DNA of 64,000 nucleotides from Idiomarinaceae bacterium HL-53 (GTDB lineage Bacteria > Pseudomonadota > Gammaproteobacteria > Enterobacterales > Alteromonadaceae), in the NCBI GenBank assembly GCA_001458075.1, contig LN899469.1, positions 868,001 through 932,000 on the forward strand, read 5' to 3'. This document shows positions 52,388 to 61,042 of this stretch, in pieces. Position 1 is the stretch's first letter. Each line of letters opens with the position of its first letter. Below the pieces are notes generated by a model. It saw nothing but the letters and a program-made list of their open reading frames with translations, was not told where the DNA came from and did no database searches. Position numbers and translations under genes: made by a program.

Positions 52388-55042
52388 ATGCGGTTTAGTT
52401 TGCTAGGCGATCTCGGACTCTTATTTGTGCTGAAGTTTTTTAAATTTCTTTTTATCTCCATGTTCACAATGGGCTTCATCGGCTTATGCGCGGTGATTGG
52501 TTTGTATTTTTATGTGAAACCGGAGCTCCCCAGTGTAGAAACACTGCGTGACGTGACGTTCCAAACACCGATGCAGGTGTTCAGCGAGGACGGCAAACTG
52601 ATTGCTCAGTTTGGCGAGAAACGCCGCATTCCGGTTACCTATGATGATTTGCCTCAAGATTTAATTGATGCCGTGCTCGCCACGGAAGATTCGCGTTTCT
52701 ATGACCACTTAGGCGTTGACCCGATTGGAGTGCTTCGTGCGGTGCGCGTTTTGATTACCACGGGTTCCGCACGAGAAGGAGCCAGTACAATTACGATGCA
52801 GGTGGCGAGAAACTTCTTTTTGACTCGCGACAGAGTGCTGATGCGTAAAATTAAAGAAACCTTTATTGCACTGCACATTGAACGACTGTTGAGTAAAGAA
52901 GAAATCTTGGCGCTGTACATGAATAAGCCTGGATTAGGGCACCGCTCGTTTGGTGTAGCTGCGGCGGCGGAAGTTTATTACGGCCGGACACTCGATGAAC
53001 TGACACTTGCAGAACTTGCAACCATTGCTGGTTTGTTCCAAGCGCCTTCTGCGTTAAACCCGATTTCAAATCCAGAGCGTTCTGTACAGCGCAGACGCAT
53101 TGTTTTGGACCGTATGTTGGACATGGGGTACATTACCGAAGCGGAATACGAAGAAGCGTACAATGCCCCTGTTACCGCGCGTTATCACGTGCCAGAAGTT
53201 GAATTTAGCGCGCCATATGTGGCTGAAATGGTGCGTAGAGATATGGTCGAACGCTTCGGTGAAGACGTGGCGTACAACAGCGGTATGCGTGTGTACACCA
53301 CAATTAATTCAGAAATGCAGCAGGCAGCGGAAGCGGCGCTGCGCGAGAATTTACACGGTTACGACGAGCGCCACGGTTACCGTGGGGCAGTCAGCAAGCT
53401 CTGGGGTTACAGTACTCGCGAGGTGAGCAACCTGAGCGTCGGCGGGCCAATAACCGCGCCGATGTTAGAAGCAATTCTAGCCAACAACGGACAACCCTGG
53501 CCACACGACGTGATTCGTTTGCATTTGGAGCGTCAACCTCGTTATGGGCGGCTTATTGCAGCGGTCGTGTTGAGTGTGCAAGAGCAGACCGCAGAAGTCA
53601 TGCTTCGAACGGGAGAAATCGTCACCTTACCGTGGGAAGCGATGGACTGGGCACGGCCTTTTCTTGATCACGATCGCCAAGGACCCGCACCGCAAACCGC
53701 TGCCGAGATACTGACTTCAGGTGATCAAATCTGGGTGCGTGAAGTAAACGATGAATTGCGTTTAGCTCAACTGCCGGGGCCTAGTTCCTCGGTTGTTTCA
53801 ATGAATCCCAGAGACGGCGCAATTCAAGCGATTGTGGGGGGGTATAGCTTCAATGTAAGTCAATACAACCGCGCGACCCAAGCAAAGCGTCAGGTAGGCT
53901 CTACCATTAAGCCCTTTATCTATTCGGCGGCTTTAGATCAAGGTTTCACCTTATCAACCTTGGTCAATGACGCCCCTATTACACAATGGAATCCGAGCGC
54001 CGGCTCAGCATGGCGCCCGCGTAACTCTCCTGAGCAATATGATGGCCCGATTCGTTTGCGTGAAGCACTCGCGCGCTCTAAGAACGTGGTGTCAGTGCGT
54101 TTAGTTCGGGCTATGGGGGTCGACACTGTTGCGGATTATTTGCCTCGGTTTGGCTTTGCAGCGAATGATTTAGCGCGCAACGAGACCATTGCGCTCGGTT
54201 CAGCGAGTTTTACACCGCTGGAGATGTCTCGTGCCTTTGCCGTATTTGCTAACGGCGGTTTCTTAGTTGAGCCCTACTTTATTGACAAAATCGAAAGTAC
54301 TGAGGGTGAACTCATTTTCAAAACAGAGCCGGCCATCGGTTGTTCAGAGTGTGAGGAAGCGCAAGCAACGGTCGCAGAATTAGAGGCAGAGCAGGCGGAG
54401 CGCGACAATGAAGACGCGGCTCAGGTAGAAATTCCAGAGGAATTATTGGCACTCGCAGATGTGAAGCTAGCACCGCGAGTTCTGAGCGCGCAAACGGCCT
54501 ATTTAGTGTCGAATGCTATGCAATCATCCATTTGGGGTGGTGGTTCGTGGCAACATAACACGGGCTGGAATGGTACCGCATGGCGGGCTCAAGTATTCAG
54601 AAATCGAAATATGTCGGGTAAGACGGGTACCACAAACGATGTAAAAGACGCATGGTTTGCAGGCTTTGTGCGTGGGCACGTGGGTGTTGTTTGGGTTGGG
54701 TTTGATAATCTTGATGCCGAACTCGGTCGCACAACACTGAATCCAAATCTGGGTCGGCAACGGCAACCTATCGTGGCTTCAGAGTCGGGCGGTACCACTG
54801 CGCTTCCGGCTTGGGTTGAATATATGAGAACGGCATTGCCACTCGTAGAAAGCGGCGCTCAGCCTCTTCCTGAAGGAATTGTTTCAGCGCGTGTTGATAC
54901 TCGAACAGGGAAGTTGTCAAACCAGAGTGACCATACGAGTCTGTTCGAGTATTTTAAGCAGGGCACGGCGCCAACCGAGTTTAGCGAAGGCGACCGCTCC
55001 TCACCGCTCATTTTCGAAGATGTCGAAGAGGGTTTATTCTAG
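52388..55042 (+). CDS. mrcA: Penicillin-binding protein 1A, bifunctional transglycosylase/transpeptidase
   Basis: 884 residues. N-terminal membrane helix, GT51 domain (ATEDSRFYDHLGVDP; GASTITMQVARN; RKIKETFIALHIERLLSKEEI), an OB-like insert, and transpeptidase with SxxK at Ser505-Lys508 (GSTIKP), SKN (RSKNVVS) and KTG at 745-747. It polymerises and crosslinks peptidoglycan. Oddities: STITMQVARN replaces the usual STITQQLARN and YMNKPGLGHRSFG the usual YLNKIYLGYRAYG. The ATG at 52388 overlaps a TATAAT (52384-52389), so a GTG at 52427, which would match the E. coli N terminus better, may be the true start. Confidence 0.95.
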   Translation: MRFSLLGDLGLLFVLKFFKFLFISMFTMGFIGLCAVIGLYFYVKPELPSVETLRDVTFQTPMQVFSEDGKLIAQFGEKRRIPVTYDDLPQDLIDAVLATEDSRFYDHLGVDPIGVLRAVRVLITTGSAREGASTITMQVARNFFLTRDRVLMRKIKETFIALHIERLLSKEEILALYMNKPGLGHRSFGVAAAAEVYYGRTLDELTLAELATIAGLFQAPSALNPISNPERSVQRRRIVLDRMLDMGYITEAEYEEAYNAPVTARYHVPEVEFSAPYVAEMVRRDMVERFGEDVAYNSGMRVYTTINSEMQQAAEAALRENLHGYDERHGYRGAVSKLWGYSTREVSNLSVGGPITAPMLEAILANNGQPWPHDVIRLHLERQPRYGRLIAAVVLSVQEQTAEVMLRTGEIVTLPWEAMDWARPFLDHDRQGPAPQTAAEILTSGDQIWVREVNDELRLAQLPGPSSSVVSMNPRDGAIQAIVGGYSFNVSQYNRATQAKRQVGSTIKPFIYSAALDQGFTLSTLVNDAPITQWNPSAGSAWRPRNSPEQYDGPIRLREALARSKNVVSVRLVRAMGVDTVADYLPRFGFAANDLARNETIALGSASFTPLEMSRAFAVFANGGFLVEPYFIDKIESTEGELIFKTEPAIGCSECEEAQATVAELEAEQAERDNEDAAQVEIPEELLALADVKLAPRVLSAQTAYLVSNAMQSSIWGGGSWQHNTGWNGTAWRAQVFRNRNMSGKTGTTNDVKDAWFAGFVRGHVGVVWVGFDNLDAELGRTTLNPNLGRQRQPIVASESGGTTALPAWVEYMRTALPLVESGAQPLPEGIVSARVDTRTGKLSNQSDHTSLFEYFKQGTAPTEFSEGDRSSPLIFEDVEEGLF

Positions 55043-55065
55043 CTTGTGGTGTTAAATCACAAGCT
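55041..55065. terminator. Hairpin between convergent mrcA and metL
   Basis: AGCTTGTG (55041-55048) and CACAAGCT (55058-55065) flank a nine-base loop that contains the metL stop; the left arm begins in the mrcA stop. The T runs are weak, so termination strength is uncertain. Confidence 0.5.
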
Positions 55066-57508
55066 GTTGTTGAATAAGTTTCCCTAACAGCTGGTGGAGA
55101 TCAGATTGTACGCCGCCAGCAGTCACTTTCTTGCCTGCGCCAGGGCCACTGATCACCAAAGGCATTTCGTGATACCAATCACTGAAGATGACGAAAATGT
55201 TCTCGCCAGGTATCAAGTTGGTCAGCATGTCGGTGTTGTCGATGAATTCGATACCCACTTTGGCATGACTCCGCTCATCGCGCACTGAGAAACTCGCCAT
55301 GAGCCGTGGCAGCTTGTTTTCTGCTCGTGCTTCTTGCCAGAGTTTCTCCATGGGTGCATCAAGCTCATCTAAACGAGCCATAAACTCTTCAAGAGGTAAG
55401 TCTTTCAAGTGTTCAGGTACGAGTCCCTGAATTTCAACATCGCCCCAATCAAGCGAAGCACCGATATCGCGTGCGACAATTAAGAGCTTTCTAACTATGT
55501 CGTGGCACGACAAATCTTCTCGCGGATCTGGCTCAGTGAAACCTTCAGCCTTTGCTTGGCGAATCAGCTCACTAAAGCTCGCTTTGCCATGGTCGTAATG
55601 TTCAAACAACCAACTCATGGTGCCAGAGAAAATGCCAGAAATACTGCGAATATGATCGCCCGAGCGCATCAAGTCGTTGAGCGCATAATTGAGTGGTAGG
55701 CCTGCACCCACGGTGGTGTTGTAGAGCCATTCGCGCTTGTACTCATGTTGAATTGTGCGAATCTCTCGATACAGAGATTCTTGCGAGGAGCCGGCACGCT
55801 TGTTGGCACTGATAATGTGCATACCGTTCGCGAACAAACTCGGATACTGCTGCGCGACCGCACTCGAGTCGGTCAGATCCATTACAATCAATTCATCGCA
55901 AGGTGCGTTAGGTAATTCGCGCAAAAGCTCCGTTAACACATAAGGCCGTGCTAAGCGCTCGAAGCTGTCTTGCCAATCTTGCAAATCCACACCGTTGTAA
56001 TCCAGCCAAAGCCTTTTGGAGTTTGCGACGCCCATAATTTTCACATCGGCTGCTTCATTTAAGTTGTCGCGTTGTTGGCGGAACAACTGTAACCATTCGC
56101 TACCAATATTGCCGCGACCCAGCACGAGAATGCCAATGCTACGGCGGAAATTAAACAACAAACTATGTAACCGGTTTAGTAAACGATTATCGAGCTTTTG
56201 ACCCAAGATAGCGATCGCAGAGTTGTTGTTTTCTGCCACTGCAAAATGACGCAACTGTTGCTCATCAACCTCCCGCTTGAGTACCGCAAACTGGCGTGTT
56301 TCTTTAATTCTGGCACCAACCAATGCCACCATGCTGTAACCACTTACCTCTTGGGCGTGGTGGTCGGCGTCTTGTGCAGACAACCAATTGCGCACGTAAT
56401 CGAGATGATTTTGGTGAAAGGCGAAGTGTTGTGCTTCGTTGTCGGTCCAGCTCAAAAGGGGTTCGAGTTGGGTGCCTTCAAATGCTTTTAGTAATGCGGT
56501 TTCCCGCACAGGAATACTGAATAGTGTGACATCTTGGAGTGAGGTGAGCACTTTACCTTGTGCTTCAGTAAACTCATAAAGGCCAATGCGTGTTTGTTGG
56601 TTTTCAACCTTCAAGCTAGAACGCACACTAATCACCATGCGCTCGCGGTTCACAGGTTGGAAAGTTCTTGGATGTAATACTGGGCTGCCTAAGCGAGCAA
56701 GTTCCTCAGCTTCTTGCCAGTCGAGTGTGGGCAGGCTAACAACGCGCTCTACTTTTCGTGGATCGGCGCTGTAAACACCCGCAACATCCTTCCAAATTGT
56801 GGTTTGGCGACTATCAATGAGGCTTCCAATCAAGGTAGCTGAATAATCACTACCGTTCCTTCCAAGGAGGAGCGTGCGACCTGTGCCTGCTTCACTACAA
56901 ATAAAACCAGTCACAATAAAACGTGTGCCTGGGAAAGGAGCTATTCTAGCGATTAAAGCCTCACGCGAGGATTCTGTATGAATCACTGGCTCGGCGGCAT
57001 CGTCTGCAGATAAAAAGGTGCGCGCATCAATGTAGTCGGCCCGCGTCCCTTGTTTTTGCAGTAATGCGGCTAAAAGTCTTGCAGACCAAAGCTCGCCATA
57101 TGCACACAGCTCTGCTTTTTCAATTTGTTCTTCGCCAATGAGCCAGCGCTCCCAGCGCGCAAAGTCTTGATCTGAAAGTTTGCGGGTAGCTTCGAGCTGA
57201 CGACCTGCAAGAAGTTCGTCAATCAGGCCCTGTTGGTATCGTTTGAGTGCATTGAGCAAAGTAGCCGCATATTCAGGCTGCTCTTGGCGAGCGTCCCAAA
57301 TGGCGATAATTCGATTGGTGGTGTCGCCGGCTGCAGAAACGATCACTAGATCGGAATTCCCTGCATGTTCAGTCACAATACGAGCGACGCGACGATAACA
57401 AAAAGCGTCGGCGAGGCTGCTGCCACCAAATTTATGGAGACGCACTTCATTGGCAATACTTTCAATTCGTTCTGCACTAACTGCTGAAGGGCTTTGCTCT
57501 TGTGTCAT
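55052..57508 (-). CDS. metL: Bifunctional aspartokinase II/homoserine dehydrogenase II
   Basis: 818 residues. N-terminal aspartokinase (VRLHKFGGSSLADAFCYRRVA; GRNGSDYSATLIG), a central regulatory ACT-like region, and C-terminal homoserine dehydrogenase (GILVLGRGNIGSEWLQLFR; ANKRAGSSQESLYREI; VGAGLPLNYALNDL; GFTEPDPREDLS). It makes aspartyl phosphate and reduces aspartate semialdehyde for methionine/threonine. Divergent from metJ over a Met-box operator, so it is probably repressed by MetJ with S-adenosylmethionine. metB, usual between metJ and metL in enterobacteria, is missing here. Confidence 0.95.
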   Translation of the reverse strand: MTQEQSPSAVSAERIESIANEVRLHKFGGSSLADAFCYRRVARIVTEHAGNSDLVIVSAAGDTTNRIIAIWDARQEQPEYAATLLNALKRYQQGLIDELLAGRQLEATRKLSDQDFARWERWLIGEEQIEKAELCAYGELWSARLLAALLQKQGTRADYIDARTFLSADDAAEPVIHTESSREALIARIAPFPGTRFIVTGFICSEAGTGRTLLLGRNGSDYSATLIGSLIDSRQTTIWKDVAGVYSADPRKVERVVSLPTLDWQEAEELARLGSPVLHPRTFQPVNRERMVISVRSSLKVENQQTRIGLYEFTEAQGKVLTSLQDVTLFSIPVRETALLKAFEGTQLEPLLSWTDNEAQHFAFHQNHLDYVRNWLSAQDADHHAQEVSGYSMVALVGARIKETRQFAVLKREVDEQQLRHFAVAENNNSAIAILGQKLDNRLLNRLHSLLFNFRRSIGILVLGRGNIGSEWLQLFRQQRDNLNEAADVKIMGVANSKRLWLDYNGVDLQDWQDSFERLARPYVLTELLRELPNAPCDELIVMDLTDSSAVAQQYPSLFANGMHIISANKRAGSSQESLYREIRTIQHEYKREWLYNTTVGAGLPLNYALNDLMRSGDHIRSISGIFSGTMSWLFEHYDHGKASFSELIRQAKAEGFTEPDPREDLSCHDIVRKLLIVARDIGASLDWGDVEIQGLVPEHLKDLPLEEFMARLDELDAPMEKLWQEARAENKLPRLMASFSVRDERSHAKVGIEFIDNTDMLTNLIPGENIFVIFSDWYHEMPLVISGPGAGKKVTAGGVQSDLHQLLGKLIQQQLVI

Positions 57509-57571
57509 TGATTCGCCTAGGTCCTGTTGGAGAATGAGAGTCTTGCATCATAACGAAAGTTTTTTTCAAAT

Positions 57572-57587
57572 AGAAGTTTAGATGGCT
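57572..57587. promoter_or_regulatory. Tandem Met boxes (MetJ operator)
   Basis: Two adjacent octamers, AGAAGTTT and AGATGGCT, each match the Met box AGACGTCT at six of eight positions, the minimum MetJ target. They lie in the 141-bp metL-metJ divergent region and can control both genes. The same region also has ATAACGAAAG repeated at 57550 and 57629. Confidence 0.65.
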
Positions 57588-57649
57588 AAATAAATTAAAT
57601 TCAGGCATAATTCGTTTCGACATAACTTATAACGAAAGGTTAGCAAACA

Positions 57650-57997
57650 ATGAAATGGAACGGTGAATACATCTATCCTTACGCGGAGCACGGTAAAAAA
57701 AGTGAACAGGTAAAGAAGGTGACGGTTTCCATTCCGCTGCGTGTGTTGAAGGTGCTTACCGACGAAAGAACACGTAGACAAGTGAACAATCTGCGCCATG
57801 CGACGAACAGTGAATTATTGTGCGAGGCATTCTTGCACGCGTTTACTGGGCAGCCGCTGCCAACGGACGAAGATCTTAGAAAAGACAACCCTTTTAAAAT
57901 ACCAGCTGAAGTGCGTGCCATTTTGAGTGAGCAGGGGATTCATGTTGGGCCAGACGAGCTCCCAGAAGAGCTCGCTGACGACACAGACGAAGACTAG
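57650..57997 (+). CDS. metJ: Methionine repressor MetJ
   Basis: 115 residues, slightly longer than the E. coli protein because of an acidic tail. Ribbon-helix-helix repressor with S-adenosylmethionine as corepressor: [32 protein letters not shown] (DNA-binding strand KKVTVSI), [32 protein letters not shown]. Its stop overlaps that of the convergent malic enzyme in CTAG. Confidence 0.97.
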   Translation: MKWNGEYIYPYAEHGKKSEQVKKVTVSIPLRVLKVLTDERTRRQVNNLRHATNSELLCEAFLHAFTGQPLPTDEDLRKDNPFKIPAEVRAILSEQGIHVGPDELPEELADDTDED

Positions 57998-59265
57998 TCG
58001 GCCATGTAGTCGTCTGGCACTTCAATTCTGGCAACACCTGAAGCAACGGCGGCTTTTGCGACCGCTCTAGCGACTCGCTTACACAAGCGAGGGTCCATCG
58101 GTTTAGGAATAATGTATTCTGGGCCAAAAGTAAGCGAATCAACTTGCGCCGACTTAAGTACTTCGGCAGGCACAGGCTCCTTTGCTAAATTCCGAATGGC
58201 TTCTACCGCGGCTAACTTCATTTCATCATTGATCGTTGTCGCTCGTACGTCGAGTGCGCCACGGAATATGAATGGGAAACATAAAACATTATTGACTTGG
58301 TTCGGATAATCCGACCGACCCGTTGCCACGATCACGTCGTCGCGCGCTTCGTGCGCAAGCTCGGGCTTAATCTCCGGATCTGGATTCGAACATGCAAACA
58401 CCACTGGATTTTCGGCCATGAGTTGTAAGTCTTCTGCAGAGAGCAAATCGGGGCCTGAAACACCGACAAATACGTCGGCTCCGTTAATCACTTCTTGTAG
58501 GGTGCGTTTGTCGGTATTGTTTGCAAAGAGTTGTTTATATTCATTCAAATCTGAACGGCGCGTATGAATGACACCTTTCGAATCGAGCATGTAAATGTGT
58601 TCGCGTTGTGCACCACATTTAATCAATAACTCCATACATGCAATGGCTGCAGCCCCTGCGCCCATGCACACGATCTGTGCTTTCTCGATGGCTTTGCCAC
58701 GAATTTCTAGCGCATTGAGTAAGCCCGCGGCAGTCACTATTGCTGTGCCGTGTTGGTCGTCATGAAAAACGGGGATATCGCAGCGCTCAATAAGTGCTTT
58801 CTCTATTTCAAAACACTCAGGTGCTTTGATGTCTTCGAGATTAATGCCGCCGAATGTGTTGGCAATGGAAGCGACCGTATTGATGAAATCTTGCGTTGTG
58901 CGGTGGGTCACTTCAATGTCGATGGCGTCGAGGCCTGCGAAGCGTTTGAACAGCAGTGCTTTACCTTCCATGACAGGTTTCGAAGCGAGCGGCCCCAAAT
59001 TACCTAAGCCGAGAATGGCAGTACCATTACTGATCACGGCTACCAAATTACCTTTGGCCGTGTAGCGATATACGTCGTCAGCATTTTCTGCAATGGCTCG
59101 AACGGGCTCAGCGACCCCCGGGCTGTAGGCAAGCGCAAGATCTTTCACGCTGTTGGCTGGTGTTGATATTTCTACACTAATTTTCCCCGGTTTCGGAAAT
59201 TCATGATAATCGAGAGCTTGCTGGCGAAATGCGGCTTTGGGGTCGTGGCTCGACGAATCACTCAT
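57994..59265 (-). CDS. Malic enzyme (short form, no phosphotransacetylase domain)
   Basis: 423 residues from ATG 59265 ([13 protein letters not shown]); the frame opens 42 bases earlier. Oxidative decarboxylation of malate to pyruvate. Motifs: [58 protein letters not shown] (metal-binding Asp-Asp), [12 protein letters not shown] (NAD(P) site) and ACSNPDPEI. Unlike E. coli MaeB there is no C-terminal phosphotransacetylase-like part. A malic enzyme near rpmE/priA and mrcA is conserved in gammaproteobacteria such as Pseudomonas. Confidence 0.93.
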   Translation of the reverse strand: MSDSSSHDPKAAFRQQALDYHEFPKPGKISVEISTPANSVKDLALAYSPGVAEPVRAIAENADDVYRYTAKGNLVAVISNGTAILGLGNLGPLASKPVMEGKALLFKRFAGLDAIDIEVTHRTTQDFINTVASIANTFGGINLEDIKAPECFEIEKALIERCDIPVFHDDQHGTAIVTAAGLLNALEIRGKAIEKAQIVCMGAGAAAIACMELLIKCGAQREHIYMLDSKGVIHTRRSDLNEYKQLFANNTDKRTLQEVINGADVFVGVSGPDLLSAEDLQLMAENPVVFACSNPDPEIKPELAHEARDDVIVATGRSDYPNQVNNVLCFPFIFRGALDVRATTINDEMKLAAVEAIRNLAKEPVPAEVLKSAQVDSLTFGPEYIIPKPMDPRLCKRVARAVAKAAVASGVARIEVPDDYMAD

Positions 59266-59409
59266 GTTATTTGAGTTCCTTAGCAATCGATGAGTTGAGA
59301 AGTTCAAAGAATATCTTTAACAGGGGAGCTAGTGTAAAGCTTTCCCAGTAAAAAACACATCTTACCAATCGCTTGTTTAATAATTGTAAAGAGAACATAG
59401 GCTGAGGCT

Positions 59410-59457
59410 TGCGAGATTGCCCACAGGCAGGTATTGTGAGCCTCTCGCAGTTGCCCA
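59410..59457. repeat. Interleaved inverted and direct repeats in a 246-bp divergent gap
   Basis: TGCGAGA (59410-59416) and TCTCGCA (59443-59449) form an inverted pair, each followed by a TTGCCCA copy (59417-59423 and 59451-59457). The element is 55 bases before the methyltransferase start and could be an operator or RNA structure. The rest of the gap between the malic enzyme and the methyltransferase shows nothing I can name. Confidence 0.4.
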
Positions 59458-59511
59458 AGCTGGCGAAGATCGGCGGGTATTAATCAACTCATAATGAATT
59501 GGAAGTAAACC

Positions 59512-60492
59512 ATGAAACATTGGACGCAATTTTGGCAGGTGAGTAACACATTAAGCAGTTTTGCCGAAGGCAAAGCCGCAAAAGGCTACGACAAAGAGGT
59601 GAAAGCCTACTGGGAAGCCAAGGCCGAGAATTTACCGAACAACGCAGTGATCGTTGATATTGGTACCGGTAATGGCGCATTAGCGGTTTTATTTAATGAT
59701 TTAAAAAAGCAGAAAAAGACCGATTGGAAGATTCACGGTGTCGATGCAGCTGAAATTTCACCCTTGCGTTTAGAGGAAGAGTCGCCCGAATTGAAAGGTC
59801 GTTTCGAAGGGATAGAGTTTCATTCTGAAACCGATATAACCACGATGCCTTTTGAAGACGAGTCAGTTGACCTCGTAGTAAGCCAATTTGCGTTCGAATA
59901 CGCTGAAGAGAAGCAAGCATTGAACGAAGTGTTGCGCATTCTGAAGCCTTCAGGCCATTTTGCACTTCTAACGCATCACAAGAAGTCGCAAGTACACAAA
60001 ACCACAGAAGATGGTTTTGAAGTGCTCGAATATGCGCTTGGCAGAACGCCTTTGTTTATGCAAGCCGATTTGTATCTGAGGTTCGCTGCACAAGGGCTTG
60101 CGAAGCTCGATATGAAAGCATTCCAAGCGACACAAGAAGCACAGGCCATTGGCAAAACTGTGGAATGGGTTGCTGAGCAAATCAAAGAGAAGTTCACAAA
60201 AGAACATTATCGCGTTTGGGTTGCCGACGTATTGCAGCGTGTTTTCGGAGTGTTACGCGATGCCCAGAGCCAAGAGGCAGCCATTCAAGCAGGCCGCGAT
60301 TTAACAGGCCATTATAATATGTTGCTCGGGCATAAGTTACGTTTGAAAGACATGTTAGAAGCAGCCAAAACCGAAGCGCAAGTGAAGAAATTCCTAACGG
60401 CAGCTAAAAAAGGAGGCGCCGAGGGAGAGCACCAGGCGTTTACGGTTGAAGATGAAGTGTTCGCTTGGTCGATTGGCCTCACGAAAGCTTAA
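59512..60492 (+). CDS. Class I SAM-dependent methyltransferase
   Basis: 326 residues. Rossmann motif IVDIGTGNGALAVL, then GVDAAEISPLRL, MPFEDESVDLVVSQFAFEYAEEK and LKPSGHFALLTHHKKS, as in methyltransferase_11/25 proteins, followed by a long helical C-terminal part (about residues 190-326) rich in Lys/Glu/Gln that I do not recognise. Substrate unknown. Single gene with its own terminator. Confidence 0.85.
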   Translation: MKHWTQFWQVSNTLSSFAEGKAAKGYDKEVKAYWEAKAENLPNNAVIVDIGTGNGALAVLFNDLKKQKKTDWKIHGVDAAEISPLRLEEESPELKGRFEGIEFHSETDITTMPFEDESVDLVVSQFAFEYAEEKQALNEVLRILKPSGHFALLTHHKKSQVHKTTEDGFEVLEYALGRTPLFMQADLYLRFAAQGLAKLDMKAFQATQEAQAIGKTVEWVAEQIKEKFTKEHYRVWVADVLQRVFGVLRDAQSQEAAIQAGRDLTGHYNMLLGHKLRLKDMLEAAKTEAQVKKFLTAAKKGGAEGEHQAFTVEDEVFAWSIGLTKA

Positions 60493-60506
60493 TAAATTAT
60501 AAGTAC

Positions 60507-60535
60507 AAAAAAACGCCGCGGTCGCGGCGTTTTTT
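60507..60535. terminator. Bidirectional rho-independent terminator
   Basis: A run of A (60507-60512), ACGCCGCG (60513-60520), a two-base centre, CGCGGCGT (60523-60530) and a T run. It serves both the methyltransferase and the convergent rpmE. Confidence 0.93.
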
Positions 60536-60553
60536 CTTAGTACAGGTTCGTAC

Positions 60554-60766
60554 TTATTTGCTCTTAAGTGAGCCGAAACGCTTGTTGAAGCGATCCACAC
60601 GTCCACCAGTATCCAGTACTTTCTGCTTACCAGTGTAGAACGGGTGACACTCAGAACATACGTCGATGTGTAAATCTTCACAACGCGTTGAACGAGTTTC
60701 GAATACGTGACCGCACGAGCAAGTTACTTTGATTGCTTCGTACTTAGGATGAATACCTTCTTTCAT
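60554..60766 (-). CDS. rpmE: 50S ribosomal protein L31 (zinc-binding form)
   Basis: 70 residues. [20 protein letters not shown], Cys16, Cys18, Cys37 and Cys40 give the zinc site of the C+ type, so this is the zinc-replete version rather than the Zur-controlled one. [12 protein letters not shown] near the end is typical. Divergent from priA as in many gammaproteobacteria. Confidence 0.98.
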   Translation of the reverse strand: MKEGIHPKYEAIKVTCSCGHVFETRSTRCEDLHIDVCSECHPFYTGKQKVLDTGGRVDRFNKRFGSLKSK

Positions 60767-60945
60767 GGGTAACCTCAGTTTCAGGCCGTATCGCCATCCG
60801 CGCTCTCCGCGAACACCATACGTTGTTTCATAATCTAGGCGCCTGAGCTTGCTATTTGTTCTGTAGATTGGCAGAACACACGCTCATTTGCCGTTCACTT
60901 ACAATTTGGAGCGCGGATTTTACCCTAGCTAAGATGAACGATCAA
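60767..60945 (-). promoter_or_regulatory. rpmE promoter and long structured leader
   Basis: On the minus strand TTGATC (60940-60945), a 17-base spacer and TAAAAT (60917-60922) form a strong promoter. It gives a leader of about 140 bases with a hairpin GTTCTG/CAGAAC (60858-60877) and a nested pair of stems, TCAGGC/GCCTGA (60781-60846) around CGTAT/ATACG (60787-60822). Such structure resembles the known autoregulatory L31 leaders in bacteria, where L31 would bind its own mRNA; that link is inference. Confidence 0.55.
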
Positions 60946-61042
60946 GCGGATCGCTGATACATTGTCGATTCCTTTCTGAACGAGAAATCGATAGCATAGG
61001 GCAGGTATTTCAACTGCATTTCTCGCAAGGATCGTAAGCATT

